Origin: Bacillota bacterium
Lineage (GTDB): Bacteria; Bacillota; Clostridia; Oscillospirales; Ruminococcaceae
Length of the DNA: 11,775 nt
NCBI GenBank assembly: GCA_023395435.1
Contig: JAEWZG010000132.1
Span: 1 to 11,775 of the forward strand
Direction: 5' to 3'
Position 1 is the first letter of the stretch; every line of letters begins with the position of its first letter. Made by a program: the position numbers and the translations under genes. Of this stretch, positions 1-7,635 are shown piece by piece. The notes under the pieces are model-generated. The model was not told the origin of the DNA. It was given only the letters and a program-made list of their open reading frames with translations, and made no database searches.

Positions 1-28
1 CAGATTATTACCATAGTTATAATGCAAA

Positions 29-56
29 AACGCTTTGATAATTTTGTCGAGGCGTT
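29..56 (+). terminator. Hairpin upstream of glnN, possible terminator
   Basis: Arms AACGCTTTGA (29-38) and TCGAGGCGTT (47-56) pair over 10 bp, with two G-U pairs, around an 8-nt loop. They are followed by ATTGCTTT, a weak U-rich tail. It could end transcription of a gene lying left of the window, or sit in the glnN leader. The window starts too close to decide. It is a single hairpin whose loop does not fit an ANTAR-target hexaloop. Confidence 0.3.
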
Positions 57-57
57 A

Positions 58-85
58 TTGCTTTAAGTAAACAAATATTTATAAA
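58..85 (+). promoter_or_regulatory. Weak candidate promoter for glnN
   Basis: TTGCTT (58-63) and TATAAA (80-85) are separated by 16 bases, and TAAAAT (82-87) is an alternative -10. The -35 matches the sigma-A consensus only in its TTG. The glnN start at 108 is preceded by GGGGG at 96-100, seven bases away, which is the probable ribosome binding site. No glutamine-type riboswitch or other nitrogen-control site is recognisable in this short leader. Confidence 0.25.
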
Positions 86-107
86 ATAAATTTATGGGGG
101 TAAATTT

Positions 108-2207
108 ATGCCAGAAACAATCAAAAGTGAGTCAGTAACATCCTTTTTCGGCTGTAATGTTTTTAACGACGCTGTAATGAGAGATCGACTTCCAAAGCAA
201 GTCTATGAATCAATGAAGAAAACAAGGGTTTTTGGACAGGAGCTTGAGCCTAATATTGCAGCAGTTGTTGCTAATGCAATGAAGGATTGGGCAATTGAGA
301 AGGGTGCAACTCACTATACTCACTGGTTCCAGCCAATGACAGGTATAACAGCTGAAAAACATGACTCTTTTATCAATCCTTCAAGTGATGGAAAAGTAAT
401 AATGGAGTTTTCCGGTAAGGAGCTTACAAAAGGTGAGCCAGATGCATCGTCATTTCCATCCGGTGGGCTTCGTGCAACCTTTGAAGCAAGAGGATACACA
501 ACATGGGACCCTACATCATATGCATTCGTAAAAGACGGAACATTATGTATCCCGACAGCATTTTGTTCATATTCAGGTGAATCTCTTGATAAGAAGACCC
601 CACTTTTGCGTTCTATGGAAGCTGTAAACAAGCAGGCTATGAGAATTCTTAGGTTGTTTGGAAATACAACATCAAACCATGTTGCAACAACAGTTGGTGC
701 AGAGCAGGAATACTTCCTTATTGATAAAAAACTTTATGATAAGAGAAAAGATATAATCTTCTGTGGCAAAACCCTTTTTGGTGCAAAAGCTCCAAAGGGA
801 CAGGAAATGGACGATCACTATTTTGGTACCTTAAAGGATAGAGTATCAGCTTATATGAAGGATCTTGACAACGAGCTTTGGAAACTTGGAATTCCTTCAA
901 AAACAAAGCATAATGAAGCTGCACCAGCACAGCACGAGCTTGCACCAGTTTTTGAAACTTCAAATATTGCAGTTGACCATAATCAGCTTACTATGGAAGT
1001 TATGAAAAAAATGGCTTTGAAGCATGGACTGTATTGCATGCTTAATGAAAAACCTTTTGAGGGCGTTAATGGTTCAGGGAAGCATAATAACTGGTCACTT
1101 ACAACAGATGACGGAATGAATCTTCTTGAGCCTGGCAAATCACCACAGCAGAACATTCAGTTTTTAACGTTCCTTTGTGCTGTTATAAAGGGTGTTAACG
1201 AATATGCTGATTTATTGAGATTATCAGTAGCAAGTGCTGGAAATGATCATAGATTGGGTGGGTTTGAAGCACCTCCAGCAATTGTGTCAGTGTTTATTGG
1301 TGATGAGCTTTCAGCAATACTTGATGCACTTGCAACAGGTGAGCTTGTTAAAACTGATAATAACAAGCACTTTGAGCTTGGCGTAAAGACTCTTCCAACA
1401 TTCCCTAAGGATACAACAGACAGAAACCGTACATCTCCATTTGCTTTCACAGGGAATAAATTTGAGTTTAGAATGGTTGGCTCTTCAATGTCAATTTCAT
1501 GCCCAAACATTATGCTAAATACAATAGTAGCAGAAGAGTTAAAGCAGTTTGCAGACAGACTTGAAGGAAAGGACAACTTCGCAGAAGAACTTAATAAGCT
1601 CCTTGTTGAAACTGTAGCAAATAATAAGCAGGTTATCTTTAATGGAAACAACTATTCAGAAGATTGGCTTATTGAAGCTGAAAAGAGAGGACTTCCAAAC
1701 TATAAAACAGCTGTTGATGTCTTTCCTCGTTATGTTGATAAGAAAAACATTGATCTTCTCACAAAGCACAATGTATTTTCTGAAACAGAAATCCGTTCGC
1801 GTTGTGAAATTCTTATAGAAGAATATATTAAGACAGTCAATATAGAAGCACAGACTATGGTTCATATTGCAAAAAGACAGATCCTTCCTATTGCAATTGA
1901 GTATTCAAAACAGCTTTGTGACAGTATTATTGCAAAAAAACAGATTGGTATAAATGCTCATGCTGAGAATAATCTTGTAAACAAGCTTTCAGAGCTTATT
2001 AACAATTTTGATGAAGAAATTGAAAGCCTTGAAAATAAACTTGCAAACAAGAGCCCAGTTCTAAATATTAATTCTGCGACATATTTCAAGGATACAGTAA
2101 TTCCTTGTATGAATGAAGTAAGAAGAATTGCTGATGAGCTTGAATGCTATATTGCTGAAAAACTCTGGCCATTTCCTACATATTCAGAATTATTGTTTAA
2201 TTTATAA
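108..2207 (+). CDS. glnN: Glutamine synthetase type III (GSIII)
   Basis: ATP-dependent condensation of ammonium with glutamate to glutamine in the cytoplasm, the main entry of ammonium into amino acids. The 699-residue length is that of GSIII (about 700 residues) rather than the roughly 450-residue GSI. Catalytic-core motifs appear in order: GAEQEYF (197-203), KHNEAAPAQHE (267-277), NGSGKHNNWS (321-330), GNDHRLGGFEAPP (378-390), DRNRTSPF (438-445) and FEFRMVGSS (452-460). The long C-terminal helical part after about residue 470 is typical of GSIII. The ATG follows GGGGG at seven bases. The gene stands alone with 136 bases before the next gene, and I see no convincing terminator after it. GSIII enzymes are common in Bacteroidetes, cyanobacteria and gut Clostridia. 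Family assignment is secure; regulation cannot be read from the sequence. Confidence 0.97.
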   Translation: MPETIKSESVTSFFGCNVFNDAVMRDRLPKQVYESMKKTRVFGQELEPNIAAVVANAMKDWAIEKGATHYTHWFQPMTGITAEKHDSFINPSSDGKVIMEFSGKELTKGEPDASSFPSGGLRATFEARGYTTWDPTSYAFVKDGTLCIPTAFCSYSGESLDKKTPLLRSMEAVNKQAMRILRLFGNTTSNHVATTVGAEQEYFLIDKKLYDKRKDIIFCGKTLFGAKAPKGQEMDDHYFGTLKDRVSAYMKDLDNELWKLGIPSKTKHNEAAPAQHELAPVFETSNIAVDHNQLTMEVMKKMALKHGLYCMLNEKPFEGVNGSGKHNNWSLTTDDGMNLLEPGKSPQQNIQFLTFLCAVIKGVNEYADLLRLSVASAGNDHRLGGFEAPPAIVSVFIGDELSAILDALATGELVKTDNNKHFELGVKTLPTFPKDTTDRNRTSPFAFTGNKFEFRMVGSSMSISCPNIMLNTIVAEELKQFADRLEGKDNFAEELNKLLVETVANNKQVIFNGNNYSEDWLIEAEKRGLPNYKTAVDVFPRYVDKKNIDLLTKHNVFSETEIRSRCEILIEEYIKTVNIEAQTMVHIAKRQILPIAIEYSKQLCDSIIAKKQIGINAHAENNLVNKLSELINNFDEEIESLENKLANKSPVLNINSATYFKDTVIPCMNEVRRIADELECYIAEKLWPFPTYSELLFNL

Positions 2208-2299
2208 TTTAATACTAACTCGTGTAAAATTTATCCAGTAGTTTCAAAATAATGCAAAATTAATTAATTGGTAAAAACTTTGAAATATATACCGAAAGA

Positions 2300-2328
2300 T
2301 TGAAATGCTACTATATATATAGTATAAT
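2300..2328 (+). promoter_or_regulatory. Sigma-A-type promoter of the diguanylate cyclase gene
   Basis: TTGAAA (2300-2305), a 17-base spacer and TATAAT (2323-2328) make a near-consensus vegetative promoter. Transcription should begin near 2334-2336, just ahead of the Shine-Dalgarno sequence at 2337-2343, so the leader would be only about 15 nt before the preferred ATG at 2350. This gives the gene transcription independent of glnN. The upstream part of the 2208-2343 gap holds only AT-rich sequence in which I recognise nothing. Confidence 0.7.
2309..2324. repeat. 16-bp perfect palindrome inside the promoter
   Basis: TACTATATATATAGTA reads the same on both strands. It fills most of the spacer and runs two bases into the TATAAT of the promoter at 2300-2328. 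A palindrome in this place is where a dimeric repressor would block RNA polymerase, but alternating AT runs also arise by chance in AT-rich DNA. No regulator gene lies next to it. Confidence 0.5.
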
Positions 2329-2349
2329 TAAGAAAAGGGAGGGATGAGT

Positions 2350-4338
2350 ATGCGTATAAAAAAATCACTAATAACATTTATACTTTTATTATCACTTATC
2401 CCTATGTTTTTCTTATGGCTTTTCCAGACAATTTCAATATCTGATATGAAAATGAAAAATGCGACAAAGTTCATTTCAACATCTGTATCTCAAAAAAGCA
2501 GTGTTATTACATCCGTGATGAAAAAAGTTGAAAATAATGCAAATGAACTCGCAAAAGAAACTGTTACAATAAAATTTGCTTCGGCAAATTCTCAATATCC
2601 TAATGAGACATCAGATAATCCAGCAATAAACAACCATTTTGATTTATTTAGAAGGACTGCAGAAATAACAATTAAATGTAATGATAATATTAAAAATATC
2701 ATACTTCTTAACAATAAAGGTTCTTTAGCTTTTTCTGCAACTCAGTTTGAAAATGGTATAGCAAAAAGACTTGGTAATGATATAAAGGTCAAGGACGGCT
2801 TTTCAGAATTTTTTATGACTGAGCAAGCAGTGAATAATTTTGCAGCTTTTGCTTATGTGACAGAATTATATGATGAGTCAAAGGTTTACATAGGAAAGCT
2901 TATATTTATTTGTGACACTTCGGAAATCCAGACGTTGCTAAGGACAAACAACGCGTATGAATCAACAAACATAAGCCTTATTGATTTTTCTGGAAACATG
3001 GTTGAATTTCCTTTTACAGAATTAATCAACTACCGAATAAATATCAAATATAATTATATAAGATCTAAAATCACACTTGCACTTGATAATAATAAGTCAT
3101 CTGTTATTAAAAGCTTTAAAGCTGAGGGACAAAGAAAAATCGCTTGTATAAAACCTTTGCCTTCAATAAACTGTGCTATAGTCTCAGTAACTAATAAGAA
3201 TTCCATTGTTTCTTCAAATAATATAAATTTTAATCTATTTTTGTTGGTAATAGTGTTTGCAGTAATAATAATAACAACGGCTATTATATTTGCCTGTCGT
3301 TTTTCAAAGCCAGTATTAAATATAATGCATACATTAAGCAAGAAACAGCATGGTAACAATTTTGTAAGATTTAATATTGATGTCGAAAATGAATTTGGCA
3401 CTATAGGTAAATCTTTTAATGATCTGCTAAATGATATCAGTGAAAGTGAAGAAAGATATCGTCTTATTAATGAGATGAATAACAATATAGTATTTGAATA
3501 TAACTTTAGAAAAGATTACGTCTCTTTTAGTAAGAATTACAATAAGATGTTCGGTTATCGGCCAAAGACTGACATGTATGAGGATAGTTTCTTTACACAC
3601 GCACAGCTTCACCCAGAAGATGCGCAGCGTTATCAGGATGCTATTGAGCATGCTTTTGAAAAAAAATCAACAGCACAGGGAGAATTTAGGTTCAAGACCA
3701 TATATGGAAGCTATGTATGGTTCCTTATTAAGGCTCAGATGCTATACGATAATGATGAAAGACCTTACAAGATTATTGGTGTAATGGTAGATATTGATAA
3801 TGCTAAGCTAAGTGAAAAAGCTTTGATTCAACGTGCTGAGTATGATAGCCTTACAGGGCTATTCAATCGTGAAACTTTTGAAAAACGACTTGCTAATGAA
3901 TTTGTACTTTCAAGAGTCAGAAAACAGGTCAGCTCAGTAATATTTATTGATATTGACGATTTTAAGAGTTATAACGATACTTATAGCCATGCTTGTGGTG
4001 ATGAAGTGCTTAAGTTTATTAGTGACACAATAAAAGAACTAGTAAGAAATTGTGGCTTTGCAGGAAGATATGGTGGAGATGAATTTATAGTCTGCATAAA
4101 CTCACATGATTCAAAGGATGAAACTAAGAAGTTTGCTCAAAGCGTCATTGATGTTCTTAAGGCAGGTTTTGATAGTCAGGTAATCAATCAGCATCTTAAT
4201 GTCAATTGCAGTATTGGTATTTCATTCTTCTCAGAAACTGGGAATAATCTTGAGACGATTATTGATGAAGCTGATGAAGCTATGTATAAAGTTAAAAAGC
4301 ACGGCAAATCAAATTATTCAGTATTTTCGGCATTTTAA
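2350..4338 (+). CDS. Membrane-bound PAS-GGDEF diguanylate cyclase
   Basis: Predicted to make c-di-GMP from two GTP at the inner face of the membrane. Residues are numbered from the upstream ATG at 2344. An N-terminal membrane segment (about 9-28) and a second one (about 297-319) bracket an extracytoplasmic sensor region of about 265 residues, possibly Cache-like. A HAMP-like linker follows (about 320-370), then a PAS fold (about 372-490) and a GGDEF domain (about 498-660). The catalytic motif is intact: GGDEF at 577-581, with metal-binding acidic residues in IDIDDF (535-540). The inhibitory I-site is broken: R568 remains, but the aspartate three residues later is G571. There is no EAL or HD-GYP domain. 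I prefer the ATG at 2350 because GGGAGG (2337-2342) lies seven bases from it but almost touches the ATG at 2344. The product is then 662 residues. The signal sensed is unknown. Confidence 0.93.
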   Translation: MRIKKSLITFILLLSLIPMFFLWLFQTISISDMKMKNATKFISTSVSQKSSVITSVMKKVENNANELAKETVTIKFASANSQYPNETSDNPAINNHFDLFRRTAEITIKCNDNIKNIILLNNKGSLAFSATQFENGIAKRLGNDIKVKDGFSEFFMTEQAVNNFAAFAYVTELYDESKVYIGKLIFICDTSEIQTLLRTNNAYESTNISLIDFSGNMVEFPFTELINYRINIKYNYIRSKITLALDNNKSSVIKSFKAEGQRKIACIKPLPSINCAIVSVTNKNSIVSSNNINFNLFLLVIVFAVIIITTAIIFACRFSKPVLNIMHTLSKKQHGNNFVRFNIDVENEFGTIGKSFNDLLNDISESEERYRLINEMNNNIVFEYNFRKDYVSFSKNYNKMFGYRPKTDMYEDSFFTHAQLHPEDAQRYQDAIEHAFEKKSTAQGEFRFKTIYGSYVWFLIKAQMLYDNDERPYKIIGVMVDIDNAKLSEKALIQRAEYDSLTGLFNRETFEKRLANEFVLSRVRKQVSSVIFIDIDDFKSYNDTYSHACGDEVLKFISDTIKELVRNCGFAGRYGGDEFIVCINSHDSKDETKKFAQSVIDVLKAGFDSQVINQHLNVNCSIGISFFSETGNNLETIIDEADEAMYKVKKHGKSNYSVFSAF

Positions 4339-4339
4339 A

Positions 4340-4371
4340 AATAAGAGGACTTCTAATGAAGTCCTCTTATT
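4340..4371. terminator. Probable bidirectional terminator
   Basis: AATAAGAGGACTTC (4340-4353) and its exact complement (4358-4371) form a 14-bp stem with a 4-base loop, starting two bases after the cyclase stop codon. Read leftward the stem runs into TTTTTAAAA, a good U-tract for ending the SASP transcript. Read rightward the tail is TGTATTAAATTT, which is weaker. It lies between the converging cyclase and SASP genes and probably serves both. Confidence 0.85.
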
Positions 4372-4384
4372 GTATTAAATTTAA

Positions 4385-4564
4385 TTACTTCTCTGCATAT
4401 CCTTCGATCATTCTCTTTACCATCTGTCCGCCGATTGATCCAGCCTGTTTTGCTGTAATGTCTCCGTTATAACCCTGCTTAAGTGTAACGCCTACTTCGT
4501 TTGCTGATTCCATTTTCATCTGGTTTAACTTTTCTTTAGCTTGTGTTGAGTAATTTGATTTCAT
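4385..4564 (-). CDS. Alpha/beta-type small acid-soluble spore protein
   Basis: A 59-residue protein of the SASP family, which coats and protects DNA in the dormant spore core and is degraded by the GPR protease at germination. It begins MKSNYSTQAKEKLNQMKMES. The family signatures are visible: ESANEVGV (19-26), matching the region around the GPR cleavage site, and the C-terminal DNA-binding block with TAKQAGSIGG (37-46) followed by QMVKRMIEGYAEK. AAGGAGTG lies eight bases before the ATG (4573-4580 on the plus strand). The gene is monocistronic, with a terminator on each side and its own candidate forespore promoter. It is slightly shorter than the Bacillus proteins (about 65-70 residues), mainly at the N-terminus. 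This gene is the clearest evidence that the organism is from a spore-forming lineage. Confidence 0.94.
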   Translation of the reverse strand: MKSNYSTQAKEKLNQMKMESANEVGVTLKQGYNGDITAKQAGSIGGQMVKRMIEGYAEK

Positions 4565-4612
4565 TTGTACTACACTCCTTAATAAATTTTAGATTATTGG
4601 GGTTTGCATTAA

Positions 4613-4643
4613 TAGTATAACTCTAAGATTATTTTATATTACA
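4613..4643 (-). promoter_or_regulatory. Possible sigma-G promoter of the SASP gene
   Basis: On the minus strand TGTAATA (4643-4637), 17 bases and TATACTA (4619-4613) resemble the forespore sigma-G pattern known from Bacillus (about TGAATA, 17-18 bases, CATACTA). The -10 differs at one base and the -35 carries one extra base. The -10 ends about 48 bases from the start codon. SASP genes are classic sigma-G targets, so context supports the call, but the region is AT-rich and the match is not decisive. Confidence 0.45.
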
Positions 4644-4700
4644 GGTAATAATTTTCAAAGCAATCAAAATTTTCATGATTTAAAATATATAAATTATAAA

Positions 4701-4745
4701 AAACACCTTAGAGATACTATACAAATAGTATGTTCAAAGGTGTTT
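4701..4745 (-). terminator. Terminator after the cdaA-cdaR-FAD dehydrogenase operon
   Basis: Read leftward, AAACACCTT (4745-4737) pairs with AAGGTGTTT (4709-4701). Inside it a second perfect 7-bp stem pairs ATACTAT (4731-4725) with ATAGTAT (4720-4714), leaving small internal loops. The hairpin is followed by further T residues. It starts eight bases after the stop codon of the FAD-dependent gene and isolates the operon from the SASP gene. Confidence 0.85.
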
Positions 4746-4752
4746 AATTTAT

Positions 4753-6339
4753 TTATGGTGCATAGGTTTCCATAATTTTTAAAGCAATTCGAATTCCGTC
4801 AACTGCAGCGCTCATTATTCCACCAGCATATCCAGCACCTTCGCCGCATGGATATAGATTTTTTGTAGAAATTGATTCAAAATTTTCATTTCGCCTTATT
4901 CGTATAGGTGAGGAAGTTCTCGTTTCAGGAGCAGTTAGCATTGCAGATGTATCGCCAAAGCATCTCATTTGTGAGGAGAATTGTTTGATGCCGACTTTCA
5001 TCATGTCTGCAATTTCTTTTGGAAAAAGGTTATTTAAATTACATTTTTCAATGCCATGCTGATAAGATGGTTTAATAATATTTTTTGAAAATCTGGAATC
5101 ATTTATGAATGCACCGACATCTGTTGCGGGAGCAGAATAATTACTTCCAGCCATTTTGAATGCTTTTTGCTCAAGTTTCCTTGCAAATTTAAGCCCTGCA
5201 AGTGGTTCGTTGCCGAAATCTTTTTCAGAAACCGAAACTACAAGAGCTGAATTTGCATTTTTCTGATTACGCAAAAACTCGCTCATACCATTTGTTACGA
5301 TACTATTCTCTTCGCTTGCTGCTGGAACAACAAAGCCACCAGGACACATACAGAATGTGTATACAGCCCGTCCATTTTTTTCTCTGTGGGAAAGCTGGTA
5401 TTCACCAACAGGAAGAAGAGGATTGCCGGTGTACTTACCATAAAGACTGTAATCAACATCACTCTGAAGATGTTCTATTCTTGCACCAACCGAAAATGGT
5501 TTGTTTTCTATAAAAATTCCTTTATCAAGTAACTTTACAAAGGTATCTCGCGCACTGTGCCCAATAGCAAGAACGAGCGCCTGACAATTAATATCGTTAC
5601 CGTTTGATGATACAGAAATTAATGTATTATTTGTTATTTCAAATTCATCAATTTCAGAGTTGAAATTGATTTTTCCACCAAGCGATATTATTCGCTTTCT
5701 TATAGCTTTAACAACATTACGCAGATTATCTGTGCCAATGTGTGGTTTTGCTTTTGAAAGTATTTCCTTAGGAGCTCCCATTTCAACAAATTTTTCGAGA
5801 ATATACCTACAAAGTGGATCATTTATTCTTGTTGTGAGTTTTCCGTCAGAAAATGTACCAGCACCACCTTCGCCGAACTGTACGTTCGAATTTGTGTTGA
5901 GTTCTCCGCCATTCCAGAATTCATTTACTGTTTTTACTCGATCTTCTATGGCTTCACCTTTTTCAAAAATTACAGGATTGTATCCGTATTCGGCGAGAAC
6001 AAGTCCAGCAAACATTCCAGCAGGTCCAAATCCAGCGATTACGATTTCACCATTACGCTTGCTCTTTGATATAACAGGAGAAAGCCTATTGCTCTCAATA
6101 TAAGAACAACAGGCATTTTTCTCACATGTTTTTTTTTCAAGTTCAGGATGTCTGAGTGTAACGATAACCGAATGAACAAAATGAATATCATTCTGTTTTC
6201 GTGCATCAAGTGAAGTTTTATATATTGATGCTTCAGAAACTTCCGAAAAACTCAAATCAATTTTTATCAAAGCTTTCCTGATAACACTATCTTTATCACA
6301 ATCAAGCGATGCTTTAATCTGTTGAATAATTACCGGCAT
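4753..6339 (-). CDS. FAD-dependent dehydrogenase, COG2509-like
   Basis: A 528-residue flavoprotein whose substrate is not known. An N-terminal domain (about 1-70) contains the family's KTSLDARKQNDIHFVHSV segment and RHPELE. The dinucleotide-binding motif GFGPAGMFAG follows (103-112), ending in VIFEKG, then NVQFGEGGAGTFSDGKLTTR (152-171). The C-terminal FAD-contacting stretch is YPCGEGAGYAGG with MSAAVDG (about residues 499-517). The overall plan is that of uncharacterised NAD(P)/FAD-dependent oxidoreductases common in Firmicutes. A cluster C72, C77, C78, plus C14, lies in and just after the N-terminal domain and looks unusual for a linker. The ATG is preceded by AAGGAG at normal spacing, 24 bases after the cdaR stop, so it is the last gene of the cdaA operon. 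A role in c-di-AMP or envelope homeostasis would be guilt by association only. Confidence 0.85.
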   Translation of the reverse strand: MPVIIQQIKASLDCDKDSVIRKALIKIDLSFSEVSEASIYKTSLDARKQNDIHFVHSVIVTLRHPELEKKTCEKNACCSYIESNRLSPVISKSKRNGEIVIAGFGPAGMFAGLVLAEYGYNPVIFEKGEAIEDRVKTVNEFWNGGELNTNSNVQFGEGGAGTFSDGKLTTRINDPLCRYILEKFVEMGAPKEILSKAKPHIGTDNLRNVVKAIRKRIISLGGKINFNSEIDEFEITNNTLISVSSNGNDINCQALVLAIGHSARDTFVKLLDKGIFIENKPFSVGARIEHLQSDVDYSLYGKYTGNPLLPVGEYQLSHREKNGRAVYTFCMCPGGFVVPAASEENSIVTNGMSEFLRNQKNANSALVVSVSEKDFGNEPLAGLKFARKLEQKAFKMAGSNYSAPATDVGAFINDSRFSKNIIKPSYQHGIEKCNLNNLFPKEIADMMKVGIKQFSSQMRCFGDTSAMLTAPETRTSSPIRIRRNENFESISTKNLYPCGEGAGYAGGIMSAAVDGIRIALKIMETYAP

Positions 6340-6363
6340 ATTTCTCCTTAAAACTTTGCTATA

Positions 6364-7635
6364 TTATTTATCTGATACACTTATAGTAGCATTATAGTTT
6401 CCAAATGCCCAGATGTTGTGATACTGTGGTGAATATATCTGAACAGGCATACTGTAAGTCGATTGATTAAGTTCAGCCTCCAAAAGATCAATTTCAGCAA
6501 TAACATTAGAAGCGGTAATTTTATCAATTACACTCTTTGGTCCAATAAGTTTAATGCTCCAGATATTGTTTGTTTTAATTTTAATATTATATTTTGAAGG
6601 AGCATTTACAACAAAAATCTTACTTTTATCCAGTGAAATGGTCTTTGAAGAGTAATTATTCCAGTCAAAGTTTACATTAATAGACGAATATCCAGAAAGA
6701 TTTTTATACTTATCAGGCAGTTCAACATTATAAACAAATGAAGAATTCAGATCAACACTGTGAAGATTGAGATATCCAAGATGAACTTCTCCAAGATCCC
6801 TGATTGAATTAACAGGTGCCGCTATATCAATTTTGCTCTTTGAAAGTGAATATTTTAAGGATGCTAAATCGAAATCCGGCGGGGCATTCTGAATACCAAG
6901 TTTTAATGGTAATGATTTCTGCATTAAAATCGGAATTCTTAATTCAATTTTATTTGTATTGAAATTAAGATTTTCCTTACTCATTATTGTTTCACCATTG
7001 TATACAACAATGCTTGCGTCACTGATTATGAGAGATTCGCTGAGAGATTTCTTTTCCTCTGTCCTTGCAACAACCTTTGTTATTTTTTCAATTTCTTCTT
7101 TAGGACCTTTTACTTTAATTGTGTTTGGGTTAACTGTAATAGGCTCAATAAGATATCCATTTGCAACAGTAATATTAGGTGCTTCGACTTCAACAGGGAA
7201 TTCCTTTTCAATAATACTATCGAACTTAACTTTAATCTTTGATGGACTTATATTCTTAATATCAAAATTTGTCTTTTTCTTTGATATAATCTTAACTTCA
7301 AGTTCGTATTCACCAGGCTTATTTACGTTGCTGTCAACAATAAGCTGTGCCTGTAGGTCTTCAGAAGATAAATCGCCAATGTTGTACCTTTTTCCGAAAA
7401 TTCTTACGGAAACATCTTTTTTATCAATACTAACAGGTCTGAGTCCGAAATCTTCAGCGGCAGTGCCTTTTGTTACGATAGGTACAATAGGAACATTATT
7501 AATGGTTCTTGTTACCGTCGGATACAATGTGACAGATATTATGAACCAAATAAGTATGGCAAGCACAACAGCATAAATTTTGAGAACAATATCATTTGTG
7601 GTATTTGTGAGAAATTTGATTTTCTTTAATTTCAT
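6364..7635 (-). CDS. cdaR: YbbR-domain protein, CdaA regulator
   Basis: CdaR (YbbR) proteins sit outside the membrane, bind the diadenylate cyclase CdaA and adjust its c-di-AMP output. The 423-residue product has one N-terminal membrane anchor (about 17-38, IVLKIYAVVLAILIWFIISV) and then four YbbR-type repeats at roughly 47-137, 146-235, 240-325 and 332-421. The repeats share a pattern seen well in IKVKGPKEEIEKITKVVA (173-190) and IKLIGPKSVIDKITASNVIA (361-380). The ATG overlaps the cdaA stop by four bases (ATGA) with GGAAGGTGAAG upstream, so the two are probably translationally coupled. Sequence identity between YbbR proteins is low, so the call rests on the anchor, the repeats and the cdaA neighbour together. 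Confidence 0.92.
   Translation of the reverse strand: MKLKKIKFLTNTTNDIVLKIYAVVLAILIWFIISVTLYPTVTRTINNVPIVPIVTKGTAAEDFGLRPVSIDKKDVSVRIFGKRYNIGDLSSEDLQAQLIVDSNVNKPGEYELEVKIISKKKTNFDIKNISPSKIKVKFDSIIEKEFPVEVEAPNITVANGYLIEPITVNPNTIKVKGPKEEIEKITKVVARTEEKKSLSESLIISDASIVVYNGETIMSKENLNFNTNKIELRIPILMQKSLPLKLGIQNAPPDFDLASLKYSLSKSKIDIAAPVNSIRDLGEVHLGYLNLHSVDLNSSFVYNVELPDKYKNLSGYSSINVNFDWNNYSSKTISLDKSKIFVVNAPSKYNIKIKTNNIWSIKLIGPKSVIDKITASNVIAEIDLLEAELNQSTYSMPVQIYSPQYHNIWAFGNYNATISVSDK

Noticed and set aside
1..66. Open frame of 21 residues ending at TAA 64-66, possibly the tail of an upstream gene
   Set aside because: Another frame also stays open until 38, the piece is too short to recognise, and it overlaps the hairpin at 29-56. 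I cannot support it as a gene.
2233..2287. Inverted TTTCAAA/TTTGAAA pair after glnN as a terminator
   Set aside because: The arms are short and AU-only, with a loop of about 40 bases and no U-tract.
2344..2349. ATG at 2344 as start of the diguanylate cyclase
   Set aside because: The Shine-Dalgarno sequence almost touches it; the ATG at 2350 has the normal seven-base spacing. The difference is two residues.
5660..6103. Long open frame on the plus strand inside the FAD-dependent gene
   Set aside because: It lies entirely antisense to a well-supported coding sequence and shows no motif or ribosome binding site of its own.
6959..7576. 205-codon open frame on the plus strand inside cdaR
   Set aside because: The hydrophobic translation is the mirror of the cdaR reading frame; cdaR has the anchor, repeats and operon context.
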